Shown piece after piece: positions 1-12,829 of a DNA stretch of 64,000 nt. The notes under the pieces were generated by a model. That model did not search any database and was not told the DNA's origin. It saw only the letters and a list, made by a program, of their open reading frames with translations. Source of the DNA: Thamnidium elegans (lineage: Eukaryota; Mucoromycota; Mucoromycetes; Mucorales; Mucoraceae); the NCBI GenBank assembly GCA_025201345.1, contig JAIXMG010000019.1, positions 62,001-126,000 of the forward strand. The letters run 5' to 3'. The translations under genes were made by a program, and so were the position numbers. Numbering within the stretch: position 1 is the stretch's first letter; the number at the start of each line of letters is the position of its first letter.

Positions 1-2942
1 ATTTGCTTCGATATTGGTATTAGGTACTAAGCATTGCTCATGATATGCGTGTCTACAAAAGAATATAATCGAATTGGGTATATCTTCTACGTTAATTTCG
101 TCAAATACAGGTTCATCACAAATACTGCACAACATTTCTTCTATATTTATATGTTAGATACCCTTTTATATACATATATATAAACAAAATAAAAACTTAC
201 GATTACAGTTTACACCACGCTTATGCGCCTTGTACATTTTATCTGCTAAAAATACACTATCACTGACCAAAATCTTTTCACAACCTTCGTGTAAAGACAT
301 TTGTAAATTATAGTCTTGCAAGATCTTGAGTAACGCATCTTTTAATCCAGGGATTTCAAGGTTGTCTGGTATACGTTGGATCAATCGAAGTGGTTCGATA
401 TCAGTACCCACATTTTCCAATAATCCACGAATAAACTCTAATAAAAGGTTATTATTAGTTAGTTTTTCTACTTGCATAATTATGACACCTACTTGGCTTA
501 TCCATGGAATATGTAAGTAAATCTTCCCAAAGATCATCATCTTTTTGCTCCTTTGCGAAATCAATTGCCTAGGAAACACAAAAACATAAATAAATCATAT
601 TTTTCGGTTGAGTATAAAACTTACTCTTTGAACATCGCCTAATCTTTCAATAATCAACATTAATGCCTTTTTATTGTCACCCATACGACCCAAGATAAAC
701 ACCATTTCAGGTACTAAATCTCTCTTTTCGCATACTCTAAATGCCTTTTCTAAAGAGATGTAATGACTTGCACGTAAAAATCCTAATAGTTTTGTGTAAT
801 CGAATTCAGCGTACAGCTCAACTTGGATATCATGAAATTCAAATCCAAGATGATGATCACGGTCAAATAATGCATCCAAATAAATATGCAAGAATTGACG
901 GTGACGACTCAATTGCTTGACTACTTTTTCCGGCTACATGATATTTTTGTTTAGTAAATATTTATAGTCTATTTATAAAAAAAATATATACTTACAGGGA
1001 TTGCATCTGTGTTTTTGACCAATAATTGAACTGCTGGCATTTTGCTAGGTTTCGTATTATTTTCTTCCTTTTCCAACAAGTGTTGATCAAACTCCATTAA
1101 TAGTACTGCCTTATCTTTCACTGCATCAAACATGTTGTACTCTTGAATAAGCTCAAATGCATTAGGTCTACGTAAACGTAAATTATACTCAATTGCTTTA
1201 TCTGGTTGGTTATTGTACGTGTATCTAAAATAGCGTATGGTTAGTTCGTTAATATATATATATTTTTAAAAAAAAATCCTTACAAGTCGGCAAGACATTC
1301 CAATAAGACTTGATTGTTTTTATCCTTTCTTTTATAATCTTCAACAGCTACAATAACATTTGATAAATTGTACAAGTTTTTAGGCCATTTACGAATCGTA
1401 TCTCTTAAAGCGATATGATCACTTTTCAAGAACCAAGCTAACGCAATTTCATACACAGTGCTACTTAATTGAGGATCCTTGATAGGAATATAAGGAGCAA
1501 CTGCTCTTAGTTCACCTAATTCAGTAAACCTAAATACCCAATCTTCCCAAAGTTTCTTGTCGTTATTTAATACATCAGGACAGTTTTTAGCAGCCTCTTC
1601 GTATCTCTTTTCAGCAATAAGCCAATCCAAATAAGTCTGTCCAATTTCATCTTGGTTGAATTTTTTACTGTTGACGGCTAAGCGAACTGCGTTTAATGCT
1701 TCACCAAACTTTTCGTGTTCTAGTAGCCATTCGATATGATCATCTTCATCACGCGATCTAGCAGCAATAAGATCTTTGGGTCCCATGACATAAAACATAT
1801 CTTCTTCCATTAAAAATTCCAAAACATAGTCGTTTGCTTGGTAATGTTCGTATCCGTGAAGTGCCAATACATCTGCAGAGATCTCTTCGTTATCTGCATT
1901 AATAATATGTAGTTCTGGTTTAGCAGCTAATCGTTTAGGTCCTTGTGGTGTTTCTTCGTCTTGATCGTCCATAAAATAAGATAAAAGCATCAAGGTATCG
2001 TTAAACGGAGCAATACCACTAATAGTATAATCGGTTTGAAATATGGTGGTGATTTCAACAAAGTGAGAGGGTTGTCCTTGTACTGCGTTTAATTTTGGTT
2101 TAATGACGGCTACTTTTACAGTGTCTGCCCAGCCGATTAATAAAGTAACATCGTTTTTCCAACACATCCTGCATTTGTAAAGATCGGCTCTGGGACTACC
2201 TTCGGGTCTGTCAATGTAGGTAATACGGATATTGGTTGTTGTATCGTAAATCTTGACACCAGTATCGTTCGCCCAAGCAATAAAATTGTTTCGCCATTGA
2301 ATAGCGTAAATGGGACCTTCGTTTGCGTGCAAGACAACGTCTTTGTTACCTAACCATCCCTTTTCACTCATGATTAATTGTTCGGCCATACCGCCAGAAA
2401 CAAATTGTCGTGTCTTTTTACGTGCATAATCTGGATCCAGTGCAACGGATTTTACAGGTCGTTTATAATTAAATTGTTGAATTTCGCTTGTATATAGTGC
2501 GTATATAAAAACGTTGCCTATTTTAAAAAGTTAATCCTTTTTTTTTTTATCCTTTTGTTTGTGAAACAAAATAAAAGTTACCATCGTCAGAAGCACTAGC
2601 GACAAACTCATCTGATTTATCAATGGAAATATCATTTACGGTTGCAGAATGGTTTCTGAAACTTTTGATAACATTGCCTTCGAAATCAAGAATGTGGACA
2701 GCGCCCCAATGGGTGCCCAGAGCTACAAATTTATCTGAGACACGTAATGTGGAAGCGGTGTCTTTGTCCAGTAATTCTTTAACATTGGCGCCGACTCTTC
2801 TGTACCGTAATTTAGGTTCATCTATATCATCGTCGTCTTCGTCGGTTTCTTCTTCTTGTTCGTCATCGTACTCTTCTACATTGGAATCGTAGTCTTGTTC
2901 ATCTTGTGATATCGGCTCTTCTTCTTGTCCTGATAGTGACAT
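1..2942 (-). CDS. VPS41: VPS41, HOPS-complex subunit (3' end cut by window edge)
   Basis: The product is the vacuolar sorting protein Vps41, a HOPS tethering subunit that promotes fusion at vacuoles and late endosomes. The start at 2942 is followed by a strongly acidic Asp/Glu stretch and a WD-type beta-propeller with the segments NHSATVNDISIDKSDEF and GTHWGAVHILDFEGNV. Helical clathrin-repeat-like sequence follows. Near the left edge (about 1-140) the C-terminal RING-H2 begins, with CSIC and then FCRHAYHEQCL. Exons are separated by several short GT-AG introns, for example about 2515-2577, 1226-1283 and 937-996. The last codons lie beyond the window. The gene is divergent from the PBDC1-like gene, with about 200 bp between the starts, so the two probably share a promoter region. 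Identification is confident from the domain order and the Vps41-like sequence around 1280-2450. Confidence 0.93.
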
Positions 2943-3145
2943 TTTTATTTTATTATATTGAAAAAGGTAAAAAAAAGGGGTGAAACTGTTTGCTTGAAAG
3001 AGGGTTTCGGGGTTTTTGTTCGTGTATTGGACACTTCCATTTACGTCACATGGGACTGGCTTTTCAAAAAAAAAAAAAGTGTTTTTGAAGAAAAAAAATA
3101 TTTTCACCTTGGTTATTTTTAAAACAAACTCTATATACACTAACA

Positions 3146-3916
3146 ATGTCTATGCGTCTTCCTTCTGCCGATGAGCTTGAACAGCTCGAAGATATTGGTA
3201 AATTATAAGAAAGAAAAAAACTGTTTCAAGGTAAAAAAAAAGAGTATTGACACTTGTTTTTATTATATTTTTGCAGAAAAGCAATGGGCTGTCAAGGTAA
3301 GAAAAACTTTTGTGTGTGTGTGTGTGTGTGTGTGTTTTTTAGTACGCGGCTGATATGTAAATAATGTTTAGGCTATGCATCATGCCGAAACTTATTTCAA
3401 GTTGATTTCTGCCATTGATCCCAAGCAACTTCGTTTGACCAAGTAAAGTATACATTTTGACGTGTTTGAGGTGGTTTTTTTTTATTCTAAACTGAAAAAT
3501 ATAGGATTGACGATGAAATTTTACAAGATTTTGAAGAGACTTTTCCTGAAATCAATGTTGAGCATTTAGAAGACAAGGATTTCAAGACAGCTGCTGCCAA
3601 GGAGAAGTGGAGACTTTTCATTAACAAGTATGAAAAGAGAGTCAACGAATATAATTTTGGATCTTTGATCCGTATTGATTGTAAGGAAGATTATACAGAA
3701 GAAAACACCATGTTTGGTAAGTGAATATAATGATAATAAAAAAGGGAAAATATGATTAACATTTTATTTATTTATTTTGATAGGCGTTCGTATGCAGGTA
3801 AAATAAACACACCAAAAAAATAAGGGGATATTTACTAACTTTTTGTTAACTAGTTTTACGCTGTTGAAATTGCCAGAAATAAAAAGGGATTAAATGATGC
3901 CTTACGCAAGAAATAG
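3146..3916 (+). CDS. PBDC1/YPL225W-family protein
   Basis: Small conserved protein of about 155 residues, spread over at least six exons. Spliced sequence includes EKQWAVKAMHHAETYFKL, IDPKQLRLTKIDDEI, AKEKWRLFINKYEKRV, NFGSLIRIDCKEDYTEEN and FYAVEIARNKKGLNDALR, which are the hallmark segments of the PBDC1 family. The family was once labelled 'polysaccharide biosynthesis domain'. The yeast member YPL225W is reported to act as a co-translational chaperone for eEF1A. The function here is inferred from that family. One intron (about 3297-3371) carries a (GT)n microsatellite. One exon near 3783-3795 is only about a dozen bases long. The first exon runs 3146-3197. Confidence 0.88.
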
Positions 3917-4208
3917 ATTTTAATAAAATTCAATGTACAAACAAAAAGGAAAAGCTTGGCATGACTATTATTTTAATGCATTCAGGAGCATACCTCCTTT
4001 TATATTTTTGGGGGTGTGGCAAAAAAAAAAAGATATATACGTCTTTGACAACAATTATTAAAATGCGTGGATTGTAAAGAAGTTTCTTTACATTATCGTC
4101 TTTTTCTAATATAAATACAGTTACTTTCTTTTTCATTCTCTTCTCTTTTTTTTTTGTTTTTTTTGTTTTTGTTTTCTTTCAATTATAAACTATAAAATAT
4201 AATACAAA

Positions 4209-4882
4209 ATGCTTGGTAGATCTGCTTCTAAACTCTTTCAACACCGCCGTCACTTTTTAGCTGCTGGAGCTATCGCTACTGGTGGTGCCACATTATTCTT
4301 GACTTCAGATAAACAAGTACATGCTGAATCAAATAAGCTCAAGTTCTGGCAAAGTTTACCTGGTGAAAATACACCTGAGAATCCTGGGTTTGCAAAATTG
4401 CGTGGTGTAGCTGCTGAACAAAGATTCAGAACTTCATTAGCTCAAAATAATGGAAAGACCGATTTTGATGTTGTTATTGGTAAGTTAATACAGTTAAAAA
4501 GAAGTAAATTGTCTAATCCTATTATTTTAGTTGGTGGTGGTATCATCGGTTTGGCTACTGCTAGAGAATTGTTAAAGAGATTCCCTACCATGACTGTTGC
4601 TGTATTAGAAAAGGAACGAGAGGTAGCAGCACATCAAACCGGTCATAACAGTGGTGTTATTCATGCTGGTATTTATTATAAACCTGGTTCTCGTATGGCA
4701 AAGACCTGTGTTCGCGGTGCAGATTTAATGTATGATTACTGTAAACAAAACCAATTGCCTGTTGAACGTTGTGGTAAATTAATTGTTGCTGTTGATGATA
4801 AAGAACATAAGCAAGTTGAAAGATTAATGGAGATTGCTACATTAAACGGTGTAAAAGATCTTCAAATTCTTAACAGTGAGGA

Positions 4883-4913
<31 letters not shown>

Positions 4914-6020
4914 GGGGATAAAATAACAAGGATCGACAAACTAAATATGTAAAATTAGATTAAGAAGTTGGAACCAAACGTAGTTGCTTATTCTGCCTTA
5001 TATTCTCCAAACACCGGTATTACTGATTATGGGTTGGTCGCTCAATGTATTGCAAATGAGATTATGCAAACTGGGTAAATATTTTGCTGTTTATTATTTA
5101 TTGTTTAGTACTCATTTATTTATATATAGTCGTGCTGAAATAAAATTAGCATTTGAAGCTCAAAAGTTTGAGTCTAGATCTGACGGTAGAGTTGAGGTAA
5201 TAATAATACCAAGTATTATTATTCTGCTTGAAACTAAAACAAACCTACTTTTTCTTTTTCTTTTTAGATTTGGGGTGGTGAGCCTAATCAAAGAGGTCCT
5301 ACTTTAAAAGTAACTGCCAAGAATGTAATCACCTGTGCTGGTTTCTATTCTGATCGTGTTGCTGGTCTTGCAGGAGGTGATGCTGGTCGCGCTAAAGTAG
5401 TTACTTTCAGAGGAACTTATTATCAATTAAAACCCGAATACCGTGGTATTTGCCGTATGAATGTCTATCCTGTACCTAGCGGTGGTGGTATCCCAGTTGG
5501 TGTTCATTTCACACCTACTGTCAACACACGTCGTGGTATTCAAATGATTGTAGGTCCTGGTGCTTGTTTAACCTTCTCTCGTGAAGGATATACATTCACT
5601 GACTTCAAGATGGATGATATTCTCGGTTCCTTGACAAATATGAACCTTTGGTTATTTGCTCTCAAGAACCCTTCTTTATCTATCGGTGAATTATACAAGG
5701 ACATGAACAAGAGAGCATTCTTACGCGCTGCACAAGCTTATGTTCCTGGTTTAACTGAGGATATGGTAGAAGAAAGTTTTGCTGGTGTTATGTCGCAAGT
5801 ATTTGAAAAGGGTGGTATCGCTGCCAACGATTATATCTTGGAACGTAAGGTCATGGACGGTAAGGTTCTTTGCGTCCGAAATGCACCTACTCCTGCATGT
5901 ACTGCTTCCTTAGCTATTGCAGAAATGTTGATTGATACCGCTACCGAAGATTTTGAATGGGAGTCCGAAAAATCATTGGTTGCTGCTCCTAAAGCTCAAC
6001 TTGCTGCTATTGCCGCTTAA
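4209..6020 (+). CDS. L2HGDH: L-2-hydroxyglutarate dehydrogenase, mitochondrial
   Basis: FAD-dependent enzyme that oxidises L-2-hydroxyglutarate to 2-oxoglutarate in mitochondria, a metabolite-repair step. The N-terminus is basic, with a hydrophobic stretch (HFLAAGAIATGGATLFL), which fits import and membrane association. The dinucleotide-binding motif GGGIIGLATARELL is followed by an acidic end of strand 2 (LEKE). The family signature HQTGHNSGVIHAGIYY comes next. The C-terminal half (5270-6020) continues the FAD/substrate domain. At least four introns are visible: about 4480-4530, 4888-4957 with an (ATA)n run at its donor, 5075-5130 and 5197-5267. Combined coding length is about 500 residues, slightly longer than animal enzymes because of the N-terminal extension. 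Confidence 0.92.
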
Positions 6021-7455
6021 TTTCCCCCGTTTATATTATTACTTTATACATTACATTATTCATATATTTTTTCTTTAAAACAAATAAAAAAAAAAAAAAT
6101 TTATATCCTTAAAAACATGATGACTACAATCACTTTTATATTGCCCCCCCCCTTTGTTTATGCAATTAAGGAGTATTGTTTCTAGTAACTATCCGTAGTT
6201 CCACTTTAGATGTATGAGCTTACTATCCTAAACCTCTTAAAAAAAAGTATCTATCCATTTAAAGTCATACGGAATAAGATAGGAATGAACTAAAATTATG
6301 ATAACGTACAAAAAAACTTAAAAGTGTAAATTACGCACAAAAAAAAAAAGTTACAAGTCTCACAAATGTGCAATAGGGGGTGGTTAAGCAACTGTTTAAA
6401 CTATCTATCTTGACAGCATATATTCAGACCCCAGTTTTCGTATACACGCACTTATGAAAACAAATAGTCACCGGTAAATAGGTAATCAAGTCTTTTTTTA
6501 TTTTATTTTTTTTTTTGTAGAAAAAAAAAATAGAGTTACTTGCCTAAACTTATGTTTTTCTTTTTAGCCTCTTAGTATACACACACACACATATATATAT
6601 TGTATACTTGTAAGCTGTAGTTATATCTCACATTATCAATACTAAGTATATGTTAAAAGTAGATAAACTACCAAAAAAAAAAAAAAGAAAAAAAAAAAAA
6701 AGATGTAAATAATTGTCTTTTGGCCATTATGGATTAACCCGAGTACTATTAACTGACTTATTCTAACTTAATTACAAGTTACAAAATCTTAGTACTGTGT
6801 GTGTGTGTTTTTTTTGTCGTTGTTGATGTATTATTCACATTAAAGTTACAAAGTAGAAATAAAACTGATGAGATATCAAATACGTGTAGTAAAATAAAAA
6901 ATGATCGCTTTGTTTACGCTATCAAAAAATAAATACCTTAATTTAGTAAATATACCTAAATAAGTAAAACACTTTCAGGCTTGACTGAGCAGTAAGAAAA
7001 TAATTGATTGTTTGAGTGATTTGTTCATAAGATGTACGCTATGTTGATATAAAATGTTTGTGTGAGCAATAAGAAACACTAGTAATTACTTTGTTTTAAA
7101 GTCATCTATATCTGGTGTTACGGATCTACTGGTGAGATAAACAAAAATCTAGATATTCAATATCTCCCCCTCTCATTTAAGTATCCTTACAAACTACCTC
7201 TTCTCCTTTCTTTTAAACAAAATAACCCCCTCGTCTCCTCCTTCAGCAGAAATAAATAAATAAATAACTACGACATCATATCTAAAAAAAAAAAAACTTT
7301 GTGCGACTTGATTTAATAAACCTGAGCTAATGCTCCTTGTAAAATATGTGGCACGTACCACCCTTTTTTTTTTTTTGGCTTTGCTTTGGGCCCTCATATT
7401 TTTGGGGTAAAAGAGGGGAAGGGAGGGAAAATAAATTATGTTATATTAAAAGGGA
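6021..7455. other. Non-coding convergent 3' region
   Basis: About 1.4 kb between the convergent L2HGDH and Rho genes. It is AT-rich with poly-A/T runs, a short (CA)(TA) microsatellite near 6580-6600 and no reading frame with protein-like composition. No RNA gene was recognised. Confidence 0.6.
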
Positions 7456-8294
7456 TTAAAGTATGGCACAAAACTTTTGTTTTAAACCACCTTTACCGTT
7501 TGTGATTAAATTAGCAGCCATGTGAATGACCTGGGAGATATTATGTTTTTGTTTAGCACTGCATTCAATATATCGAGTATTAATTTTCTTTGCTAAACTG
7601 TCAGCCTACAGATAGATAATTTAGTTTTGCAGCATTTTCCATTAAATGTATAACCTACTTGTTCAATGGTAATAAGTTGTTGTCCATTCGTACTTAGTTC
7701 GGCTATACGTTGTCTATCATTTCTTAAATCACTTTTGGTACCAACTAATAAACGAGGTGTATTGAACAGGAAATGATCCATTTCGGGAATCCACTACAAA
7801 AAAAAAAAAAAACTTAAATTTTTTTTTTTTTTGGTAATCATAGATTATGTATATTACTCTATCTTTCACGTTTTCAAATGATTGAATTTGATCGATAGCA
7901 AAACAAGCTAAAATGACATCTGTTTCAGGATAACAAAGTGGTCTAAGTCGGTCATATTCCTCTTGTCCTGCGGTGTCCCATAAGGATAATTCAATTGATC
8001 TTCCAGATTCGAGTTCAATACGAACAATAGAATTCTCAAATACGGTAGGAACATAATCCTATATACACTTTCTTGTTATTAAATTTTTTTGGGTTTTTAC
8101 TTTTTAAAAGGAAGGAAAAGGGGGGGGGGGTTTACCTCTGGAAACTCATCATATTGAAACACGTGTAATAAACAAGTCTTTCCACAAAAACCGTCTCCTA
8201 CAACAACCAATTTTTTACGGCTAAGCTATAAAAGATATTCTTTTAAGTACGTTTTTCTCGAGCAAAATAAATAAATAATACTTACTCTCACCAT
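7456..8294 (-). CDS. Rho-family small GTPase with atypical P-loop
   Basis: Small GTPase of about 195 residues in five exons. The P-loop is GDGFCGKT, where Rho/Rac/Cdc42 proteins normally have GDGACGKT or GDGAVGKT. The effector loop is [16 protein letters not shown]. Switch II is [13 protein letters not shown], with the catalytic Gln kept. The guanine motif TKSDL and the ECSAK motif are both present. The C-terminus ends CAIL, a CAAX box predicted to be geranylgeranylated. The first exon appears to be only nine bases (8286-8294, Met-Val-Arg), followed by a perfect GTAAGT donor. Rho proteins control cell polarity and wall synthesis; the exact subfamily (Rho1, Rho3 or Rho4) cannot be assigned by eye. 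It lies divergent to mitochondrial Hsp70. Confidence 0.9.
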
Positions 8295-8525
8295 GATAAA
8301 TATAAAAAAAAAAAAAAAAAAAAAATATGTATATATAAAAAAGAAAGAGGGAAAAATAAAAAAAAATAAAAATAATTTGTCAACTGATTTATTTTATTTC
8401 TTGTATCACAAACGCCTCTTTTTTTATATATATATATATCAAGTGAATTCATTAAAGAAACAAGAGTATATCTTTATAAATATTACATTTTCGAAAGAAA
8501 GAAAAAACATAATAGTACTTGTATA

Positions 8526-8565
<40 letters not shown>

Positions 8566-8799
8566 ATGCCTTTTTTTTTTCATCACGACCATACTTTAAT
8601 TTTATCGCTAATCGAATTAGTTGTTATGCAAAAAAAAATCTGAATCCATTTTAAGAGAAAAAAAACCCTAGTCTAATTATTATTATTTTTTCGCATATAT
8701 AATAAAAAAAAAAGGCGTTTTCGTTTTTGTTTATCAAACACTTTTTTCTTTCCTTTTTTTTTTAAAAAAAAAACCTTTTACTAGAAAAAAAAAGAAAAA
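8295..8799. promoter_or_regulatory. Divergent promoter region, Rho GTPase / mtHsp70
   Basis: About 505 bp between divergent start codons, almost entirely A- and T-tracts (8530-8558 is a long A run; several T runs follow). Hsp70 promoters often carry heat-shock elements, but no convincing nTTCnnGAAn array was found. The TTCGAAAGAAA near 8490 is too irregular to call. Confidence 0.45.
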
Positions 8800-10893
<2,094 letters not shown>

Positions 10894-11013
10894 GTTATGA
10901 ATAGTTTTTTTTTTTTTTTTTTTTTTTTTTGAAATAAAATACAATAATAGTAACACAGGTGCTACAGTTATCGATCCTGCCATGTTTCTTTGTCATTAAA
11001 TTAAATTTATTAT

Positions 11014-11870
11014 TTAAGCGGTTATACCTTGGGCATTAGTAGTAGAAGTAGTAATAATAGTAGGTAGAGTAGACTCATCCACAGTTTCATTGTCATTAGT
11101 TACGACTACAGTTGGCAACTCTTCGGTTTCAACCTTTTCAGCAGTAGCTTTACCTTGTTTCTTTTCAGACTTTTTTTTACTAAAGAAATCAGTAACACGA
11201 CGAGACAATGGAGGAGAAGATGGTGTCACTTCTTCTGTTTGTTGATCGGTGGTGGCAGTGGTTACTACTTGATCTATTATTGTTTTAGATTAACTTTTTA
11301 TTTATTTATTTATTTATTTTTTTACCTGTCGATTCAGTCATTGGTTCTTTCTTAGTATTACCAAATAGTTTGCTTAACAATGATTGAGGTTTGGCGTGAT
11401 CACCTGTCGTGGGCGTTTCTGCTGTTTTTACATTCTCATGCACGTCTTCATGCTCCACATTCTCGTCTTCAGATAATACTGGTTCTGATAATTCTTTATT
11501 ATTACCAGTTTGCTACATTATATGTATATATATATTAAAATATTTGTTTGTATATGAAATGAATAGAAAGAGAGAGAGAGAGAAAGAGACTTACTTTAAC
11601 TCTAGAAAGAAAGTTTCCAAATCCTTTTGATTTTTTATTCTCAACATCTGATATTACTGCTACTTCTTCAGTATTAGTACCAGCATCTTTCTTTGTTCCC
11701 TTGTTACCAAAGCGATGGTTGAAAATACTCTTTTTCTTGCTGATAGGCTTATCTTCAGACAGCAGCTCTTCTCCAGTAGCAACATCATTGTTTGATTCGA
11801 CTTGCGTACTTAAGGTAGGTTCTTCAGTAACTACTTCTTTACCTTTAGTTTCTGGTTCTGCAATAGTCAT
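11014..11870 (-). CDS. Acidic low-complexity protein with repeated basic-aromatic motifs
   Basis: Not recognised. Three exons join in frame at introns of about 11520-11591 and 11274-11325, giving about 235 residues. The sequence is rich in Glu, Thr, Ser and Val, with no signal peptide or membrane segment. Four short basic-aromatic blocks (SIFNHRFGNKGTKK, GFGNFLSRVK, SLLSKLFGNTKKE, RVTDFFSKKKSEKK) are spaced through acidic linkers, like a string of related short linear motifs. A start at 11870 is favoured because the upstream sequence is A-tract leader. It is convergent with mtHsp70. The splice pattern and composition support a real gene; no function is proposed. Confidence 0.7.
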
Positions 11871-12369
11871 TATTTATTTATTTTTTGGTGTGAGAAAAAA
11901 TAAAAAGAAAGAAAGAAAAAAAAGTGTAAATAAAAATAAAAAAGAGAGTGGTAAAAAAAAAAAGGAAGACAAAGCGCCTGTCTCCTTTGCATTTGTTTGT
12001 ATCAAATGATCCGTGATGAAACAATCAATTGGTTTAAGTAGTTTGTAAGAACGTACTGGATAATTTTGCTGTTAAGCCGTCACTAGTGTACCTTTAATCA
12101 CCGCATTGGGGTAACCCAAAAAAAAAACCTAACTGCATTATATCACTTTGCATTAGTATGTATTATTCTTAACATAACTCGCTTAATTGTATTACAGTAC
12201 AAAGGCTCATTACAGGGCGTTCATTTAAGAGATCTTTAAATACGTTTTCAGAATGCTGTACAATATTATATAGATATTTTCTGGGAGCTTGGTTTTTTAA
12301 AATGTACGATGTTTTCTTTTTTCACGCGCTCGTTTATTAGAAACAACAATAAAAATGAATCTGTGTGTA
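11871..12369. other. Intergenic region upstream of the acidic-protein gene
   Basis: About 500 bp of mostly unique AT-rich sequence, with no coding signal apart from accidental frames. It ends at the TA that flanks the MITE at 12370. Confidence 0.5.
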
Positions 12370-12540
12370 CAGTAGCAGCTCTATTTAAGGGTGGCCAAAT
12401 TCTCAGGAAATCACCCTTAAATCGATTATTAGCGATAATAGTGGTGTTAAAGCGGGGGACGGAAGAAGACGTCCTGGAGAAATCCACCCTTAAATAGAGC
12501 CTACCCTTAAACCGAACATCCTTAAATAGAGCCGCTACTG
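12370..12540. mobile_element. 171-bp MITE with TA target duplication (pogo/Tc1-like ends)
   Basis: The element starts CAGTAGCAGCTCTATTTAAG and ends in the inverted sequence CTTAAATAGAGCCGCTACTG. A TA dinucleotide lies on each side (12368-12369 and 12541-12542). The motif CTCTATTTAAGG occurs at both ends and once more internally near the right end, so subterminal repeats are present. There is no coding capacity. CAGT termini with TA duplication are the mark of Tc1/mariner/pogo superfamily elements. A related truncated copy lies at 37371-37427. Confidence 0.8.
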
Positions 12541-12829
12541 TAAGAAAATATGTTTTTATATGTTTTGAAGAGAGTTTATATCTTATACTTACTTTCTCCA
12601 TCATATAGCATTCTACTTTCTTTTATCGTCTGTTTTCTTACATTCTTTCTAACAGATACCATTTTTCTTTCTCCTTTTCTCTTTACTATTTGTACGAGCA
12701 AGTGTTTTTATATGTATGTACAACTTTTATCTTGTATTATTTTATTATTCTACTTTTTTTTTAAAGCAAAAAATACAACCAAAAAAAAAAAGACACTCCT
12801 ACACTATCCAAGAAAAAGTAATAATGCGA
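12541..12829. other. AT-rich spacer between MITE and relic gene
   Basis: Poly-T-rich sequence with no protein-like frame. It separates the 171-bp element from the 3' end of the relic gene. Confidence 0.45.

Noticed and set aside
8480..8500. Possible heat-shock element upstream of mtHsp70
   Set aside because: TTCGAAAGAAA does not fit the nTTCnnGAAn spacing.
12309..12604. Open frames on both strands across the 171-bp element
   Set aside because: They arise from the inverted-repeat MITE; no splice or family support.
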